A stretch of DNA of 64,000 nt from Hetaerina americana. Lineage: Eukaryota; Arthropoda; Insecta; Odonata; Calopterygidae. This document shows, piece after piece, positions 44,954 to 55,682 of the stretch. Numbering within the stretch: the first letter of the stretch is position 1; the number at the start of each line of letters is the position of its first letter. The position numbers were made by a program, and so were the translations under genes. The stretch covers positions 907,001 to 971,000 of the forward strand of contig JAKTNV010000064.1 in assembly GCA_022747635.1 (NCBI GenBank), written 5' to 3'. The notes below the pieces were generated by a model. It was not told the DNA's origin. It was given only the letters and a program-made list of their open reading frames with translations, and did no database searches.

Positions 44954-45185
44954 TGGGATGTTGAAGACTGTGATAGAGGGTAGAATGTTGGGCAAAAGAG
45001 GAAAGGGAAGGAACAGGATAGGGATGTTGGACGGGATGAAGGGCGGAAGAAAGTACTCAGAGATGAAGAGGGACCTGGTGTAGAGTAGAATTTACGGTTG
45101 TGTTTTGTTAGTAGTCACAAAATATTTGTTTGGTAGTTGTGTCCATCGAAAAACCTACCTTAACCGGTAGATTACCTTAAAAAAA

Positions 45186-45231
45186 TATATATATATTTAT
45201 ATATATATATATGTATATGCATATACATATA
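45186..45231. repeat. TA-rich tail of RTE copy
   Basis: An A-rich then TA-rich tail follows the LINE 3' end. Confidence 0.9.
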
Positions 45232-45366
45232 TTGATGGTGAGGGTCGCGCCGTCGAAATGTCAAAACTACATATGTGAGTGTCCTTTCTTTGTGTTTATG
45301 TATTAAAAATCTCATGTTTTTTTATATACTATATATGTGGGTCACCGAAGAGCGTTCCATGTCGAA
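45232..45366 (+). mobile_element. Penelope leader fragment
   Basis: GTCGAAATGTCAAAACTAC, GTGAGTGTCCTTTCTTTGTG and GGTCACCGAAGAGCGTTCCA match the right arm and outer flank of the palindrome at 25465-25685 in reverse. It is bounded by TA-rich sequence on both sides. Confidence 0.7.
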
Positions 45367-45393
45367 GAAATTAACACACACACCAACACATAC

Positions 45394-45396
<3 letters not shown>

Positions 45397-45471
<75 letters not shown>

Positions 45472-45484
45472 TATATATATATTA
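45397..45484. repeat. (TA)n microsatellite
   Basis: A TA tract lies between the Penelope fragment and the 3' end of the inverted RTE copy. Confidence 0.97.
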
Positions 45485-46722
45485 TTATTAAGTAATCTAC
45501 GGGTTATGGTAGGTTTTTGGATGGACAAAGCTACTTAATAAAACATTTTGTGACTTCTAAAAAAACACAAAATCCAGCATCCTACTCTATATCAGGTACC
45601 TCTTCATCTATGAGTACTTTATTCCTCCCTTCATCCCGTCCATCATCACTATCCTGTTCCATCCCTTTTCTCTTTTGCCCAACATCCTCCCCTCTATCAC
45701 AGTCTTCAACATCCAACTGCCTGTCAACACCCCCTTCATCGACTTTTCCTGCCTCAATAGGATTTCTCCCAACAAACCCCTCTCTTCGCTCACCATACCA
45801 TGTACTTCCTCATTTGTTTTCCTCACTGTGCATTTCACCTTCTCCATTCTTCTCCAGACCCACATGTCATAAGCCTCCAATCTACGTGTATCATCCTGCT
45901 TCAATGACCACGTTTCCGCACCGTACATTACTACGCTCCATATCAAAATTTTTACGAATCTTTTCTTAACATCCTTACTAAACGTCCCCGTCATCATCTC
46001 CCTCATCCTTGTGAAAGCCTCTTTGCCTAGCGCAATTCTTCTCCTTACGTCCAAATTACTTTGATTGTGTTGGTCCAAAACACTACCGAGATACGTAAAC
46101 TGTTCTACCTGCTCTAGTTTTTGCCCTCCTATTTTAATGTTAAGCTTAGCCTTTTCCTTTCTAGAAAATCGCATTACCTTTGTTTTATTAATATTGATTT
46201 TCATCCCATACCTGTCTCACTGAATTTCCAATTCACTCGGCAATGCTTGCAACCACTTGGCTTACTGACATACTAAAGCTTGGTCATCAGCATACCTAAC
46301 TGATTTAACGAATTCCCCGCCCACTTTCATTCCTACCTCCAGTTCTTCCCATGCCTCTTTGATCATTTCCTCTGTATACAGGTTGAACAGCAACGGTGAT
46401 AATGGCCAACCCTGCCTTACAACCCTTCCTAACACTGCCCATACGGACTCCCCGTTTCCCACGCTCACCTGAGCAGTCTGAGACATGTACAGGTTGCGGA
46501 TTAGCCTCCTTTACCTACAAACTATTCCTATTTTCTTCAATATACTCATTAGTTTTTCCCAATTCACTCTATCAAACGCTTTTTCGAAATCTACGAACCA
46601 GGCAAACACCTTCTGGTTGTGTTCTATACTATATTTCTCTCGATTAATAATCTCATTACTGCAATGGCATCACGCGTACCTCTCCCCTTCCTAAACCCAA
46701 ACTGGTCATCCCCTAAGTAATC
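45485..46722 (-). mobile_element. 5'-truncated RTE-like LINE joined to CR1
   Basis: On the minus strand the full 3' end (near 45485) and C-terminal frame are present. The 5' edge is inside the RT at DYLGDDQFGFRKGRG. At 46719-46722 it meets CR1 sequence through a shared AATC. Same orientation and junction microhomology suit 5'-truncated insertion or template switching. Confidence 0.92.
45608..46204 (-). pseudogene. RTE C-terminal region
   Basis: 198 residues read MKININKTKVMRFSRKEKAK, YLGSVLDQHNQSNLDVRRRI, SVVMYGAETWSLKQDDTRRL and EAYDMWVWRRMEKVKCTVRK, ending in GMKGGIKYS. It is open throughout and is the longest unbroken example of this region in the window. RT motifs B to C lie upstream at 46262-46486, where FADD has changed to YADD. 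Confidence 0.9.
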
Positions 46723-46899
46723 TATCTCCCTTAGTTTATCTTTGTGGTCTGATCTACCTAAGTAGTGTGGGGCCATTATAATTCCTTCGATGTCATAGTT
46801 AAACTCGTTTGTTCTATACCTTTCTGAAAGTCTTAGCCTCGCTTGTTCTCTCCGCACTTCAAGTGGTTCCCAGCCTAAATCCCCTAAGAGACCTGTCAC
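46624..46899 (-). pseudogene. CR1/RTE in-frame chimeric ORF
   Basis: Residues 1-62 (LLGDLGWEPLEVRREQARLR through GRSDHKDKLREID) are the C-terminus of a CR1-like ORF2. Residues 63-90 (YLGDDQFGFRKGRGTRDAIA onwards) are RTE RT. The fusion keeps one open frame of 91 codons but joins no complete domains. It is an accident of insertion unless transcripts show otherwise. Confidence 0.88.
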
Positions 46900-46992
46900 A
46901 CTTGTGTTCTTATCATAACAATTTTTAACGAATCTAGCGGATTTTCTCTGGACTTTATCTAATTCTTTTTGCCAAATTTTCTCCCAAGGATC

Positions 46993-47199
46993 TCAAATAC
47001 TTGCGGCGTATTCCAAATGAGGTCTAACTAGAGCAAAATAACACCTCTCTTTAACTCTCCCATTACATTTCCCCACCACCAGTTTTATGAAGCCAAGTTT
47101 CTTTAAAGCTGATCCGCATATTTTCCTGATATGCGCTCCCCATGAAAGGTGTGGTGTTAGAACAACCCCCAAATATTTAACTTGATTTGCTGTAGTCAA
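46993..47199 (-). pseudogene. CR1 ORF2 C-terminal region
   Basis: The frame carries VKYLGVVLTPHLSWGAHIRK (7-26) and CYFALVRPHLEYAASI (53-68), the standard CR1-type segment after the RT. A stop separates it from the RT frame at about 47200 and another cuts it after AASI, where the copy at 60068 continues IWDLWENIWQKEFDKVQRKS. Confidence 0.88.
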
Positions 47200-47202
47200 T
47201 AC

Positions 47203-47940
47203 TTAACCCTCTATTTTGTATTTTATATCCTGTCCCTCGCTTCCTTTATTCCAAAATTTAAAAACTGCGCATTTTTCTATATTAAGTGTTGATCCCCATT
47301 TATTGCACCATTCCGAGATATTGTCTAAGTCTCTAGAGAGTAGCTCGCGATCTAGTTGGCTCCTTATTTCCCTGTGCACCACCGTGTCGTCAGCAAATAA
47401 CCTCAGACTGCTACCAACGTGTGTTCTTAAGTCATTAATGTATATTAAGAACAGAAGAGGCCCTATTGCACTTCCATGGGGGACGCCCGAAGTTACATCT
47501 CTATCCGTTGAGCACAACCCATCTATGACTACTATTTGTTTGTGGTTTGACAAGAAGTCTCTAATCCAATTGATTATTTTCTCGTTGATCCCATAGTATT
47601 TAAGTTTATGTAACAATTTATTGTGTGGGACTTTGTCGAAGGCTTTTTTGAAATCCAGGAATACTGCATCGACTTGTGTGTTGTTTTCTCCCGATCTAAG
47701 GATATCGTGAATGAAGAGACCAAGTTGTGTTTCGCAAGATCTGTTTTTCCTAAATCCGTGCTGGTTGTGAATTAGTATTTTCCTACTATCAAGAAATCTC
47801 ATAATGTTAGTGACAATAATGTGTTCCAATATTTTACAAGAGTTCGATGTTAAAGAAATGGGTCGGTAATTGTTTGGTTTATCCCTATCGCTGCCTTTAT
47901 AGATGGGAGTTATATGGGCTAGCTTCCAGTCGCGAGGCAC
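47203..47940 (-). pseudogene. CR1-like reverse transcriptase
   Basis: In the 245 codons, DWKLAHITPIYKGSDRDKPN (4-23) and NYRPISLTS (24-32) form the fingers. NQHGFRKNRSCETQL lies at 59-73, motif A VFLDFKKAFDKVPHNKL at 93-109 with D96, motif B SGVPHGSAIGPLLF at 151-164 and FADDTVV at 182-188. Motif B has H where CR1 and L2-type enzymes usually have Q (SGVPQGS), which may impair it. The methionine is internal, as homology continues upstream across a stop near 47990. The downstream thumb continues at 46993-47199 after a stop. Confidence 0.92.
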
Positions 47941-48190
47941 TGAGCCTTCTTCTATCGATTTTAGAAAAACATTGTGTAAAAAAGGAGCAATGTATCAGCT
48001 AATTCCTTTAATATTCTCGCAGGTATTTCTTCCGGACCACGTGCCTTGTGTGCTTTGATACTACGGAGCAGATGTACTATTCCCTGCTTGGTCAGTGTAA
48101 GATCGCTCATGTGTTCCCCGGGTGGGTGTGGAGGATCGTTTGGTGCGTTTGTGTTTTTATTGTAGACGCTCTGGAAAAAATGCTTTAAAA

Positions 48191-51100
48191 AATGGTTAGT
48201 TGACAGGAAGGCGGAAAAGAGCCTCGTGGGAAACCAAGTCGATTTCAGGAAAACCCGAGGAATGAGAGAGGGAATGAGCAGCCTTTGGGCAGGTACTCTT
48301 CGAAAAAATAACTTTTAAGCCATCCACTGGGCGGCGCCGGATATCTGGAGAATCGGTCCACGGACCAAGGGTGGGCCAGCAGCATACCTCTCCGGCCATT
48401 GGAAGAGGGAGATAGGGGGGTGGAGTGGGGGGAGATGAGAGGAAGAGTGGGAGGGAGAAATTAATCAAAACAGTGCCCATTTCCTGTGACTCCCACTCTC
48501 CGATGAGGACAGGAGCATTGGATGTGGGATGCAACATTAGTCATTGGGCAAGATAGCCTTACGAGCATTCGTAATTTGAGACACCTAAAAAGTACTTCAC
48601 CTTTCCTTTCGAAATGGGTAAGCAAAAGAACAAATGAGATCGTCTGAATGAAAGCGGGATGCATAGGCATATTAAATTGTAGTACGTGACCCTGTAAGGA
48701 TCATAGGCCTAAAGGATACCCTATTTAAGATTAAAGTTATAAAATATTATACTAGTTTTGAAGAAGTCGGCGGATCCTCAAAACGTTGCCAAGCGTCTTT
48801 TGGACATGCAAGTAAACGTCATGATTTCAATCCGGCCACAATACTTTTTGAACGCAATGATTTTCAACTAGGTACTCCACAAACATTTTAAATTGTGAAA
48901 AGTCATGATATTTTTCTGCCTAAAGATCATTCTACGTATTCATTCCTCAATTGATACCCTTTCTCAAGCGGGTTTACGATCTGCTTATACCTGGAATGTG
49001 CATCTGACCCACATTTCAGCACTCAGTGAAATAAGACATATCGGTTAATGTAAACACATGTACTCTGCGGAGAGAGTGAAACTAAAGCGAAGCCATACTT
49101 CAGCGACGGGAGGAAGGGACCGGGAGGGCCGGCGGAGAGGACCCGCTCGCGACGGGAGAGGCAAGTGGGGGGCGGAACTCCCGGGGTGGAATTCGCGGGA
49201 AGAACACTTTAAGTCGTTTCCATTACACGTTGCCATCATAGTATTCGCCTTTAAACATGTTCTAGCATCAACAGTTATGACACGCCCCTGCCCTCTCCTC
49301 GCAGTCCCCTTTATAGTTCTTCTTCTACCATTGGGGCTCAGTATATTGGAGGAGTTCTCTTGGTGCCCTCGCATCTGCCATACGCTCCACACGAGCTTTC
49401 CAAGATTTAATTGTTTGCGCTATAATTTCGCCCGTGGTATCTGGATAGAGAAAGCAGAGTGCACGGGAAAAGAAATGTTGCCACTTAAAGATTTTAACTC
49501 GATCGTCCACAAATTTCTTTGATGCAGTGGATTCCCACCAACACTCATTCCTTCCTCCGACTTCCCCCACGCCTTCTGTCCCCGGCGTCCAACTTCAAAG
49601 AAACACGCGTGAACGTCGCCTGCCTAATCCCACTCCACAATATATTATCCATCCGCCAATCGCACCTCTGTACAGTCTGGGATACATACACGTCGCGGGG
49701 ATAAGTCCCCCAAATAGCCACTCTCCTCTTTTGACTCACACACAGCCGTACGACTGACTCCCAGAACTCGACGGGGAAAAACGAATATATTCCGTTTTCA
49801 TATTATAATCCTTTCTATCACTATTGTAGGATATTTTTTGCGAATAAGATTTATTGAATTGATAATATATGAGATCCCGCACATCAATGTTAAGGATATT
49901 AAAACGTTTTCCGCTCTAACCTGGCAAAATAATTTCGCAGGATGTTAAGTAATCGAAAGGTTTTAGTTATTGTCGGAGTGAAATGGACCTAATCAAAAAG
50001 ACGAAGGCTCATCAGGAGGGCATCGCTCTAAATAGAGCAGGAATACCCGAGCGACCTCTCGTTTCGTCATCTCGATTACCTTATGCGAACGGTCACGTGG
50101 GTTCTGATCAGCGGACGAACTGACGATCGAGCTACTGAAGTATGAAAACATACCACGTTTACTTCTGCTTCGGTTACGTAGAGCAGAACGGACGAATCAA
50201 TATCAGGAAATAAACGGACGAATTCAAATCAAGAAAACTCGCCCGGGCACAAGGAACAAAGGGACGGGGGAATGAATGGTACAAAAAAGTAAATAGAAGA
50301 GAGTTGTGAGGAAGGGAATTTTCAAAGAAAAAGGGAGGAACAGAAATGAACAGGACCCGGCAGTCCCCGCCAATCAGATGGCTTCAAAGTGATGATGACC
50401 ACGTCCTCCGTATCTCCACCACTTCCGGAGCGAATGGCATTCCAATGCGAAGGCCGCGTGCTTACTTCGTCGGCCACCGCGAAGGGCGAGGAGGGTCGGG
50501 CGGGATCGACGCGCCAGCGAGCGGCCCTCGGGCACTTTTCCCACTTTAATCCCACAACCTGCGGGAGGAGGGCAGGAAGCGGGGAAGGGGGGGGGGGGGG
50601 CTCTGTGCGGCGTTGAAGATGGCAAGAGGAGGATGGGAGGAAGGGCTCAGGATGAAGTCACCGCTATTCGCGCCCTCGCCCCCCCCCCCAAATGCCCCCG
50701 CGCTCCCGTGGGAGGAAACGGAGGGCGCACGATGTGGCGGCGGTGCCCCCGCGGAGCAGAGCGGGGGGAGGGGACCGCTCTACGCGGGGCCGCGCTCCTC
50801 CCTGGCGCAGGTGGCCCCCGTGGGAAAAACCCCGAGCCGCGGTGGCGGCAGCTGGAGCAGCAGGATGATGATGCTTGCATCACCTCGCCTCGGAAATAAA
50901 TGCCACGAGGCGCGAGGGCTCGCTTCGCCGAGCGGCCCGCGGAGAGCCTCTCGACGACTGTCTTCCGCACGGGAGTTGAACGGGGGCGCCGATCGACGGC
51001 GGGAGTGTCGCCGGCGCATTCGCATTTGCCACACACACACGTCTTGATCCCTCCATCCAGATGGCTCATTTAAATTGTTAGACACATATCCGCCGCGCAC

Positions 51101-51239
51101 GATTCAACTTCCATTTAGTGTTGGTGCTTACGACGCATTCCTGGTCCCATCACGATAGGAAAGGGAATCAAAAGAAGATTCGAGCAACAAGTGTCGAACC
51201 GACTATTGTTTTAATGTGCACCGCACCGGTCCACTTCCC
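48191..51239. other. Unassigned DNA
   Basis: No gene was recognised. 50440-51060 is GC-rich, with long domainless frames on both strands. A TTTGAAGAAGTCGGCGGATC string near 48757 recalls PLE hammerhead-like sequence but lacks the core. The frame on the minus strand at 49325-49570 has no known relative. Confidence 0.4.
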
Positions 51240-52165
51240 CCCTCCTACTTCAGTGACCACGTTTCCGCGCCGCACATAACTACGCTCCATTTCCAAGTAT
51301 TAACCAGTATTTTCTTAACATCCTTATTTTACTTCCTCCTCCTCGTGAATGCCTCTTTGCCTAGCGCAACTCATCGTCCGCTACTTTCACAATTTTCATC
51401 CCACCCACTTCCAATATAGATTATCGGTTCCACCACTTCTAGATAATGGACCCCTATTTTAATATTTAACTTAGTCTTCATCTTTCTAAAGAATCACATG
51501 ACCTTAGATTTATTCATGTAGATTCCAATCCCATATCTATTGCGCTAAATTTCCAATTCACTCAGGAATGCTTGCAACTCTTTGGCTGACTGACAAACTA
51601 GAGCTTCTCTATCGACTTTGCTATCCTATTCCTATCTTCAGTTCTTCCCGTGCCTCTTTAATCATTTCCAACACACATACGTTGAACAGCACCGGTGAAA
51701 ATAGACAACCTTGCCTTCCAAGAGATTAAGTGTAGAAGAGACAGATTAAGGATGTCATCTTTTCCCCGAACGATAGGGGATCGTACGAAAATTGTTCGAC
51801 CGCGGAAGGTTCATGTTCGGGTAAAATTGTTTGGGTATGTATTCATCCCCTGCCACACAACCTAGCGGTTGCTTGCAAGGAATATTAATAGAATACTCAT
51901 TTCCAAACGCTGCACCTTCGGCCTCTCCGTCCCCCACTCGTACCTGGGCACTCAATCAGGCAAATACGTCCTCATTTGATTCTATACGCCTTTGCAGCTC
52001 ACCTCACTGAGGAACGGAAGCTGCGCAGATGATTTTCTTCTGGCAGCTAACCTTCGACCTATTTCGCAAGGTGACTGGAAGCTATTGTCATTGCTGCCGC
52101 CAGCACAGCTATAGGGGTCATCGAAACGCACAAACCCTTCCACCACGCCAATGTTGTATCCATAA
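51240..52165 (-). mobile_element. Old RTE-like LINE with large internal loss
   Basis: On the minus strand 51240-51720 matches the post-palm and FADD region, much decayed. 51920-52165 matches a stub near motif B and then the 5' UTR end (CACCTCACTGAGGAACGGAA region and AACGCACAAACCCTTCC). The endonuclease and most of the RT are missing. The 5' end is immediately followed by the mariner copy. Confidence 0.75.
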
Positions 52166-52367
52166 CATATATAAGTGCAATCCCAGAAGTACCCAACCCA
52201 ACAAAGACAACACAAAAATTTGGAAAAAAATTTTTATTTTCCAACACAATCTACTTGCAGCTCTTTACACGTTTCCCAGCGATGATCAATAAGTTCGATA
52301 CCGTTTTTATAATAAGAACCGTCTTGCTGCTCAGAATAGCCATTAACAGCCACACGACATCACTTGT

Positions 52368-52598
52368 TTAGAGTCGGAGACTCTTTGACCACCGAGCCAT
52401 GTTTTCAAGTTTGCGAACAGATAAAAAATACGTGGGGGCTAACTCTGGCGAATAGAGTGCATGAGGTAGCAATTCAAACTTAAATTCATGAATTTTGGGC
52501 ATTACAATAACGGATTTGTGAGCTGTTGCATTGCCTTGATGAAGCATTACTTCCTTCTTAGCAAAATTCGGCCGTTTTTGCTTGATTCCTTCGCTCAA
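52368..52598 (-). pseudogene. mariner transposase C-terminal catalytic part
   Basis: The frame includes HQGNATAHKSVIVMPKIHEF (residues 21-40), the mariner block HQDNAPxHKS in which the catalytic D is here replaced by G. LLPHALYSPELAPTYF (44-59) corresponds to LLPHPPYSPDLAPSDF, and here the third catalytic D is missing (E and T in place of D and S/D). Downstream, SYYKNGIELIDHRWETCKEL near 52240-52310 is the usual C-terminus in another phase. Confidence 0.85.
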
Positions 52599-52617
52599 AC
52601 CATGCTCTAAGTGCGCA

Positions 52618-52815
52618 TTATACTCGCCGTTGATACATTTTCCTTTTCAAGATAGTCAATGAAGTAACCCCATGCGCATTCAAATAAACGGACGCCATGA
52701 CCTTGTCGGCAAATGAAACGGTCTTCGCCTTCTTTGGCGCCGGTTCCCCGTTTTCAATCCAATGTTTTGGTTGTTCTTTTGTTCTAGTGTGAGAAAAACG
52801 GCACCCATCTTGCAA
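52618..52815 (-). pseudogene. mariner transposase middle part
   Basis: From residue 14, EQPKHWIENGEPAPKKAKTV then DKVMASVYLNAHGVTSLTIL match the standard EQSxxWxxxGxxxPKKAKxxxSAGKVMASVFWDAHG block. The catalytic D in FWDAHG is N here. Upstream, DDRQLKVCELADIDGISKST near 52880-52930 is the second helix-turn-helix. Confidence 0.85.
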
Positions 52816-53254
52816 ACAGATTTCTCATGTTCAAAACTTCAGTTAATATACGATGTAACGTACTTTTTGAAATGCCGTCTATGTCTGCAAGCTCGCACAC
52901 TTTCAGTTGACGATCATCCATCATCACTTTGTGGATTTTCGTCACCGTTTCTGAAGTCGTCACCTCATTTGGCAGACCAATGTGATGGTTGTCTGGACAG
53001 CTCGTATGGCTTCGCCTCAGCTTTTACATTGGTGGGGCTAAGGCATCACAAATAAAAGTATTATATCACATAGCGATGACCAATATTCACCATTTTCACA
53101 AATTTACGGAAAACGTTCAACATTGATGGCTGCTAAAAAACACTAAACAACCTGACGTCTTAAACTTGAAACACATTTGTTATAGATTGCGTATTTTCTA
53201 AACGACTACCGTCACCTCTAGGTCAGGCGGGGTTTTTCTGGGCCTTCCAATGTG

Positions 53255-53284
53255 TGTATGTGTATATATATATACATACATATA

Positions 53285-53315
<31 letters not shown>
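53255..53315. repeat. (TA)n microsatellite before RTE 5' end
   Basis: TG then TA repeats lie between the mariner and the 5' end of the next RTE copy. Confidence 0.95.
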
Positions 53316-53318
<3 letters not shown>

Positions 53319-53789
53319 CGGACTACAACCTTGACATAGTGGAAGGGATTGTGCATTCCGATGACCCCTAGAGCTGTGCTGGCGGGAGTAATAATAATTG
53401 CTCCTGGTAGGGTCACCCATGCCAGATAGGACGAAGGTTAGGAGCCAGACGAAAGGTCGTCCACCCAGCGTCTGTTCCTCAGTGAGGCCGCTGCAATGGC
53501 GTCTGGCCCCAGTGGGGCGACCTATAAGTGATGGCGTCACGTTAAAAATATTATTAAGGAAGGCAACGGGAGTCCACCTCAATTATCATTCGCAAGATAA
53601 AAATGATGGTCACAAGAGAGATTTTGAGTCTTGACGACTACGGGGCTCGGCCCAATCGGCTGTGTGTTGTGGCCGGCAGCGGTCATCCTACGAAACCCTT
53701 GCAAGGGAAAACCGGCAGCAGCAGGACAGAAGACGCAGGAGAAGAGAACCAAGTAAGTTAGAATAGCAACGTGGAATGTTAGGACAATT

Positions 53790-54274
53790 ATGAGGACAGG
53801 GAAATTGGAGACTATTAAGCGAGAGATGAAAAGGGGAAAAATAGATATTTTAGGTCTATGCGAGGTGAGATGGAAGGACAGCGGGGATTATTGGAGTGAT
53901 AATTATAGAATAATATTCAGCGGCGGGGTCGAAAGCCAACGAGGCGTTGCCATAGTATTAAATGAAGAGGTAGGGAGAAGCGTAGTCAACATAGAACACG
54001 TAACGGATGAATATTACTAGTAGAGATAAAAGCAGAACCAACGAACTTGGTTATTATTCAGGTATACATGCCACCGAGCAACCATAAGGAAGAAGAGGTC
54101 GATAGGATATACGATCGGTTAGAGGACATAATCGCGTGTGTTCCTGCAGGGAAACATTTGATAGTGATGGGGAATTGGTATGCGACGGTAGGCGAAGGAA
54201 GAGATGGTGATGAGGTCGGGGACTACGGTATAGGCACGAGGAATGATCGCGGGGAGAAAGCAGCTAAGTTCTGA
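53790..54274 (+). pseudogene. RTE endonuclease 5' part
   Basis: Two frames (53790-54020 and 54047-54274) carry RTGKLETIKREMKRGKIDIL, LGLCEVRWKDSGDYWSDNYR with the catalytic E, and VIIQVYMPPSNHKEEEVDRI. They also carry MGNWYATVGEG, where both residues of the MGDWN motif are changed (D to N, N to Y). A one-base loss near 54009 separates them. Confidence 0.88.
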
Positions 54275-54594
54275 AGGAGACAGGGGTTAGTCATCACCAA
54301 CACTTGGTTTAGACACCACAAAGGACGCAGGTAATTCATGGAAAATGCCAGGTGACTCAGAAAGGTATCAGCTAGATTATATTCTGGTTATACACAGGTT
54401 TAGGAACAGTGTGGAATGGATTTAAAAGGGATGAGTACCAACAGGCTGTAGAGGAAATCATAGAGGATGGTAAAGAGCTAAGTACTGCCGAAGAAAAATG
54501 GGAAAGTATCAAGAAAGGGTTGTCTAAAGCCGCATAAGAAACTATTGGAAGCATTAACGCTAAAAGGACTAGGAAACCATGGATCACAGATGAG

Positions 54595-54919
54595 ATGATT
54601 ACAAAAATGGATGAGCAGAGAAAATGGAAGAATGTAAATACAGAGTTAGGGAAAATGAGGCACAAAGAATTAAACAATAAATTGAGGCGGGCAACAAATA
54701 AACCAAAAGAAGCATGGTGGAAGACGCAGTGCGATGATATGGAAAGTTTGCAGAGGAAGGATGAAATTGGTGCGCTCTACAGCAAAGTTAAATCTTTATC
54801 GGGAAGTAAGAAAGGGAGATCAACGATAGCAGTTAGCGATAAGGCAGGTAAGGTAATAGTTGACACAGGGAAGATCCAAGAGAGATGGAAGGAAGACATA
54901 GAAGAACTGCATAGTAAAG
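54595..54919 (+). pseudogene. RTE linker upstream of SINE
   Basis: The frame reads MITKMDEQRKWKNVNTELGK, TQCDDMESLQRKDEIGALYS, then KVIVDTGKIQERWKEDIEEL. After HSKV it enters the SINE, so the remaining codons to 54972 are not LINE sequence. Confidence 0.88.
54907..54919. repeat. Left target-site duplication of nested SINE
   Basis: CTGCATAGTAAAG is repeated as CTGCATGGTAAAG at 55231-55243 (12 of 13 identical). Intact LINE copies have a single CTGTATAGTAAAG. Confidence 0.88.
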
Positions 54920-55230
54920 TAGTAGTAGTATTTGGGGGTGGCGACCGACAGCTTAGGTCATTTTCGCAATAGGGGATGGACAGGAAAGAATGGAGGGTGG
55001 AGAAAAACCCGTCGTCGGCATTAGCATACTCTTTACGAAAGGCGCCAAGGGGTCCGCAGCTTAACGTGCCATCCGACGGACGGCGTAATGACCCAAAGTG
55101 CCCTTCTCAAAGCACCTAAAGTATGGATCGAGATACCTCTAAAAAATATTCAAAACCGCCGGGATTCAAATGAGCCCGGGTGCTAAAGGTGGGAAGCCAG
55201 TACGTTAGCCCCCGCACTATCTCGATCCCC
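54920..55230 (-). mobile_element. tRNA-derived SINE nested in RTE LINE
   Basis: On the minus strand the element starts GGGGATCGAGATAGTGCG, has a tRNA-like head with a B-box-like CATTTGAATCCCGG region (about 55161-55180), and a body of about 200 bp. It ends ACCTAAGCTGTCGGTCGCC plus an (ACT)n tail (54920-54929). The flanking 13-bp duplications show retroposition. It must be younger than its host LINE. Confidence 0.82.
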
Positions 55231-55243
55231 CTGCATGGTAAAG
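55231..55243. repeat. Right target-site duplication of nested SINE
   Basis: CTGCATGGTAAAG matches the left duplication with one difference. LINE sequence resumes immediately (AACTTAGACCAACA). Confidence 0.88.
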
Positions 55244-55343
55244 AACTTAGACCAACAAAGTTAAACAGAAATGAAACATGACGTAGAGGGAGATAGCTTA
55301 GGTCCAGGTATACTCGACGATGAGATAGAGGGCATTAAGGGAG

Positions 55344-55682
55344 ATGAAACTAAATAAGGCCATGGGAGTGGATAACACTCCAGCGGAACTACTGAAAGGT
55401 TTAGAAACATGTGGAAGGAAGAAGCTACATGGGCTGATTCGTAGTATTTATGACGAAGGAATCTGGCCGGAAGACTTTGTGATATCAGTTTTAGTTCCTA
55501 TTCCGAAAAAGGTAAAGGCTACATCATGTGAGGACTACAGGACGATAAGTTTGATATCCCACGCAGTTAAAGTTGTCCTCAGGATCATAAACAAAAGGAT
55601 AGAGAGTAGGGCAAATGATTACTTAGGGGATGATCAGTTTGGGTTTAGGAAGGACAGGGTACTCGTGATGCTATTGCAGTAA
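55344..55682 (+). pseudogene. RTE RT fingers downstream of SINE
   Basis: 112 residues read KLNKAMGVDNTPAELLKGLE, DFVISVLVPIPKKVKATSCE, DYRTISLISHAVKVVL and NDYLGDDQFGFRKDR. A two-base loss in the GKGRGTRDA region shifts the end. Motif A and everything after are missing because the LINE stops at 55699. Confidence 0.88.

Larger units (their letters stand above)
42450..45185 (+). mobile_element. Best-preserved RTE-like LINE copy
   Basis: The copy starts inside the 5' region at the gap and ends at CTACCTTAACCGGTAGATTACC plus an A/TA tail. It keeps all visible endonuclease and RT catalytic motifs. It has an internal deletion of about 218 bp at 43376 (junction in GGAA shared by both edges), a premature stop at 44451, a one-base loss near 44485 and a rearranged G/T run near 44890. 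It is the best guide here to the family protein. Confidence 0.95.
46719..48190 (-). mobile_element. CR1-like LINE, truncated at both ends
   Basis: On the minus strand the copy starts within the pre-RT region (SDLTLTKQGIVHLL, HKARGPEEIPARILKELAD at about 48000-48110). It continues through a complete RT and the C-terminal region and is cut at LREID by the RTE junction. The 3' UTR known from 30749 and 59619 is missing. It lies in the same family as those copies. Confidence 0.9.
52175..53245 (-). mobile_element. mariner transposon relic
   Basis: On the minus strand the outer ends share CCCAGAA.TACCC-like sequence (about 52182-52200 and the reverse complement of about 53218-53243), which I take as decayed terminal repeats. 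Between them is a decayed transposase in order. At about 1.07 kb it is shorter than typical 1.3-kb mariners, so there is a deletion, probably of the segment holding the first catalytic aspartate. Confidence 0.85.

Noticed and set aside
48750..48800. GAAGAAGTCGGCGGATCC..AAAACGTTG resembling a PLE hammerhead
   Set aside because: CUGANGA is absent and no stem II closes, so no ribozyme can be claimed.
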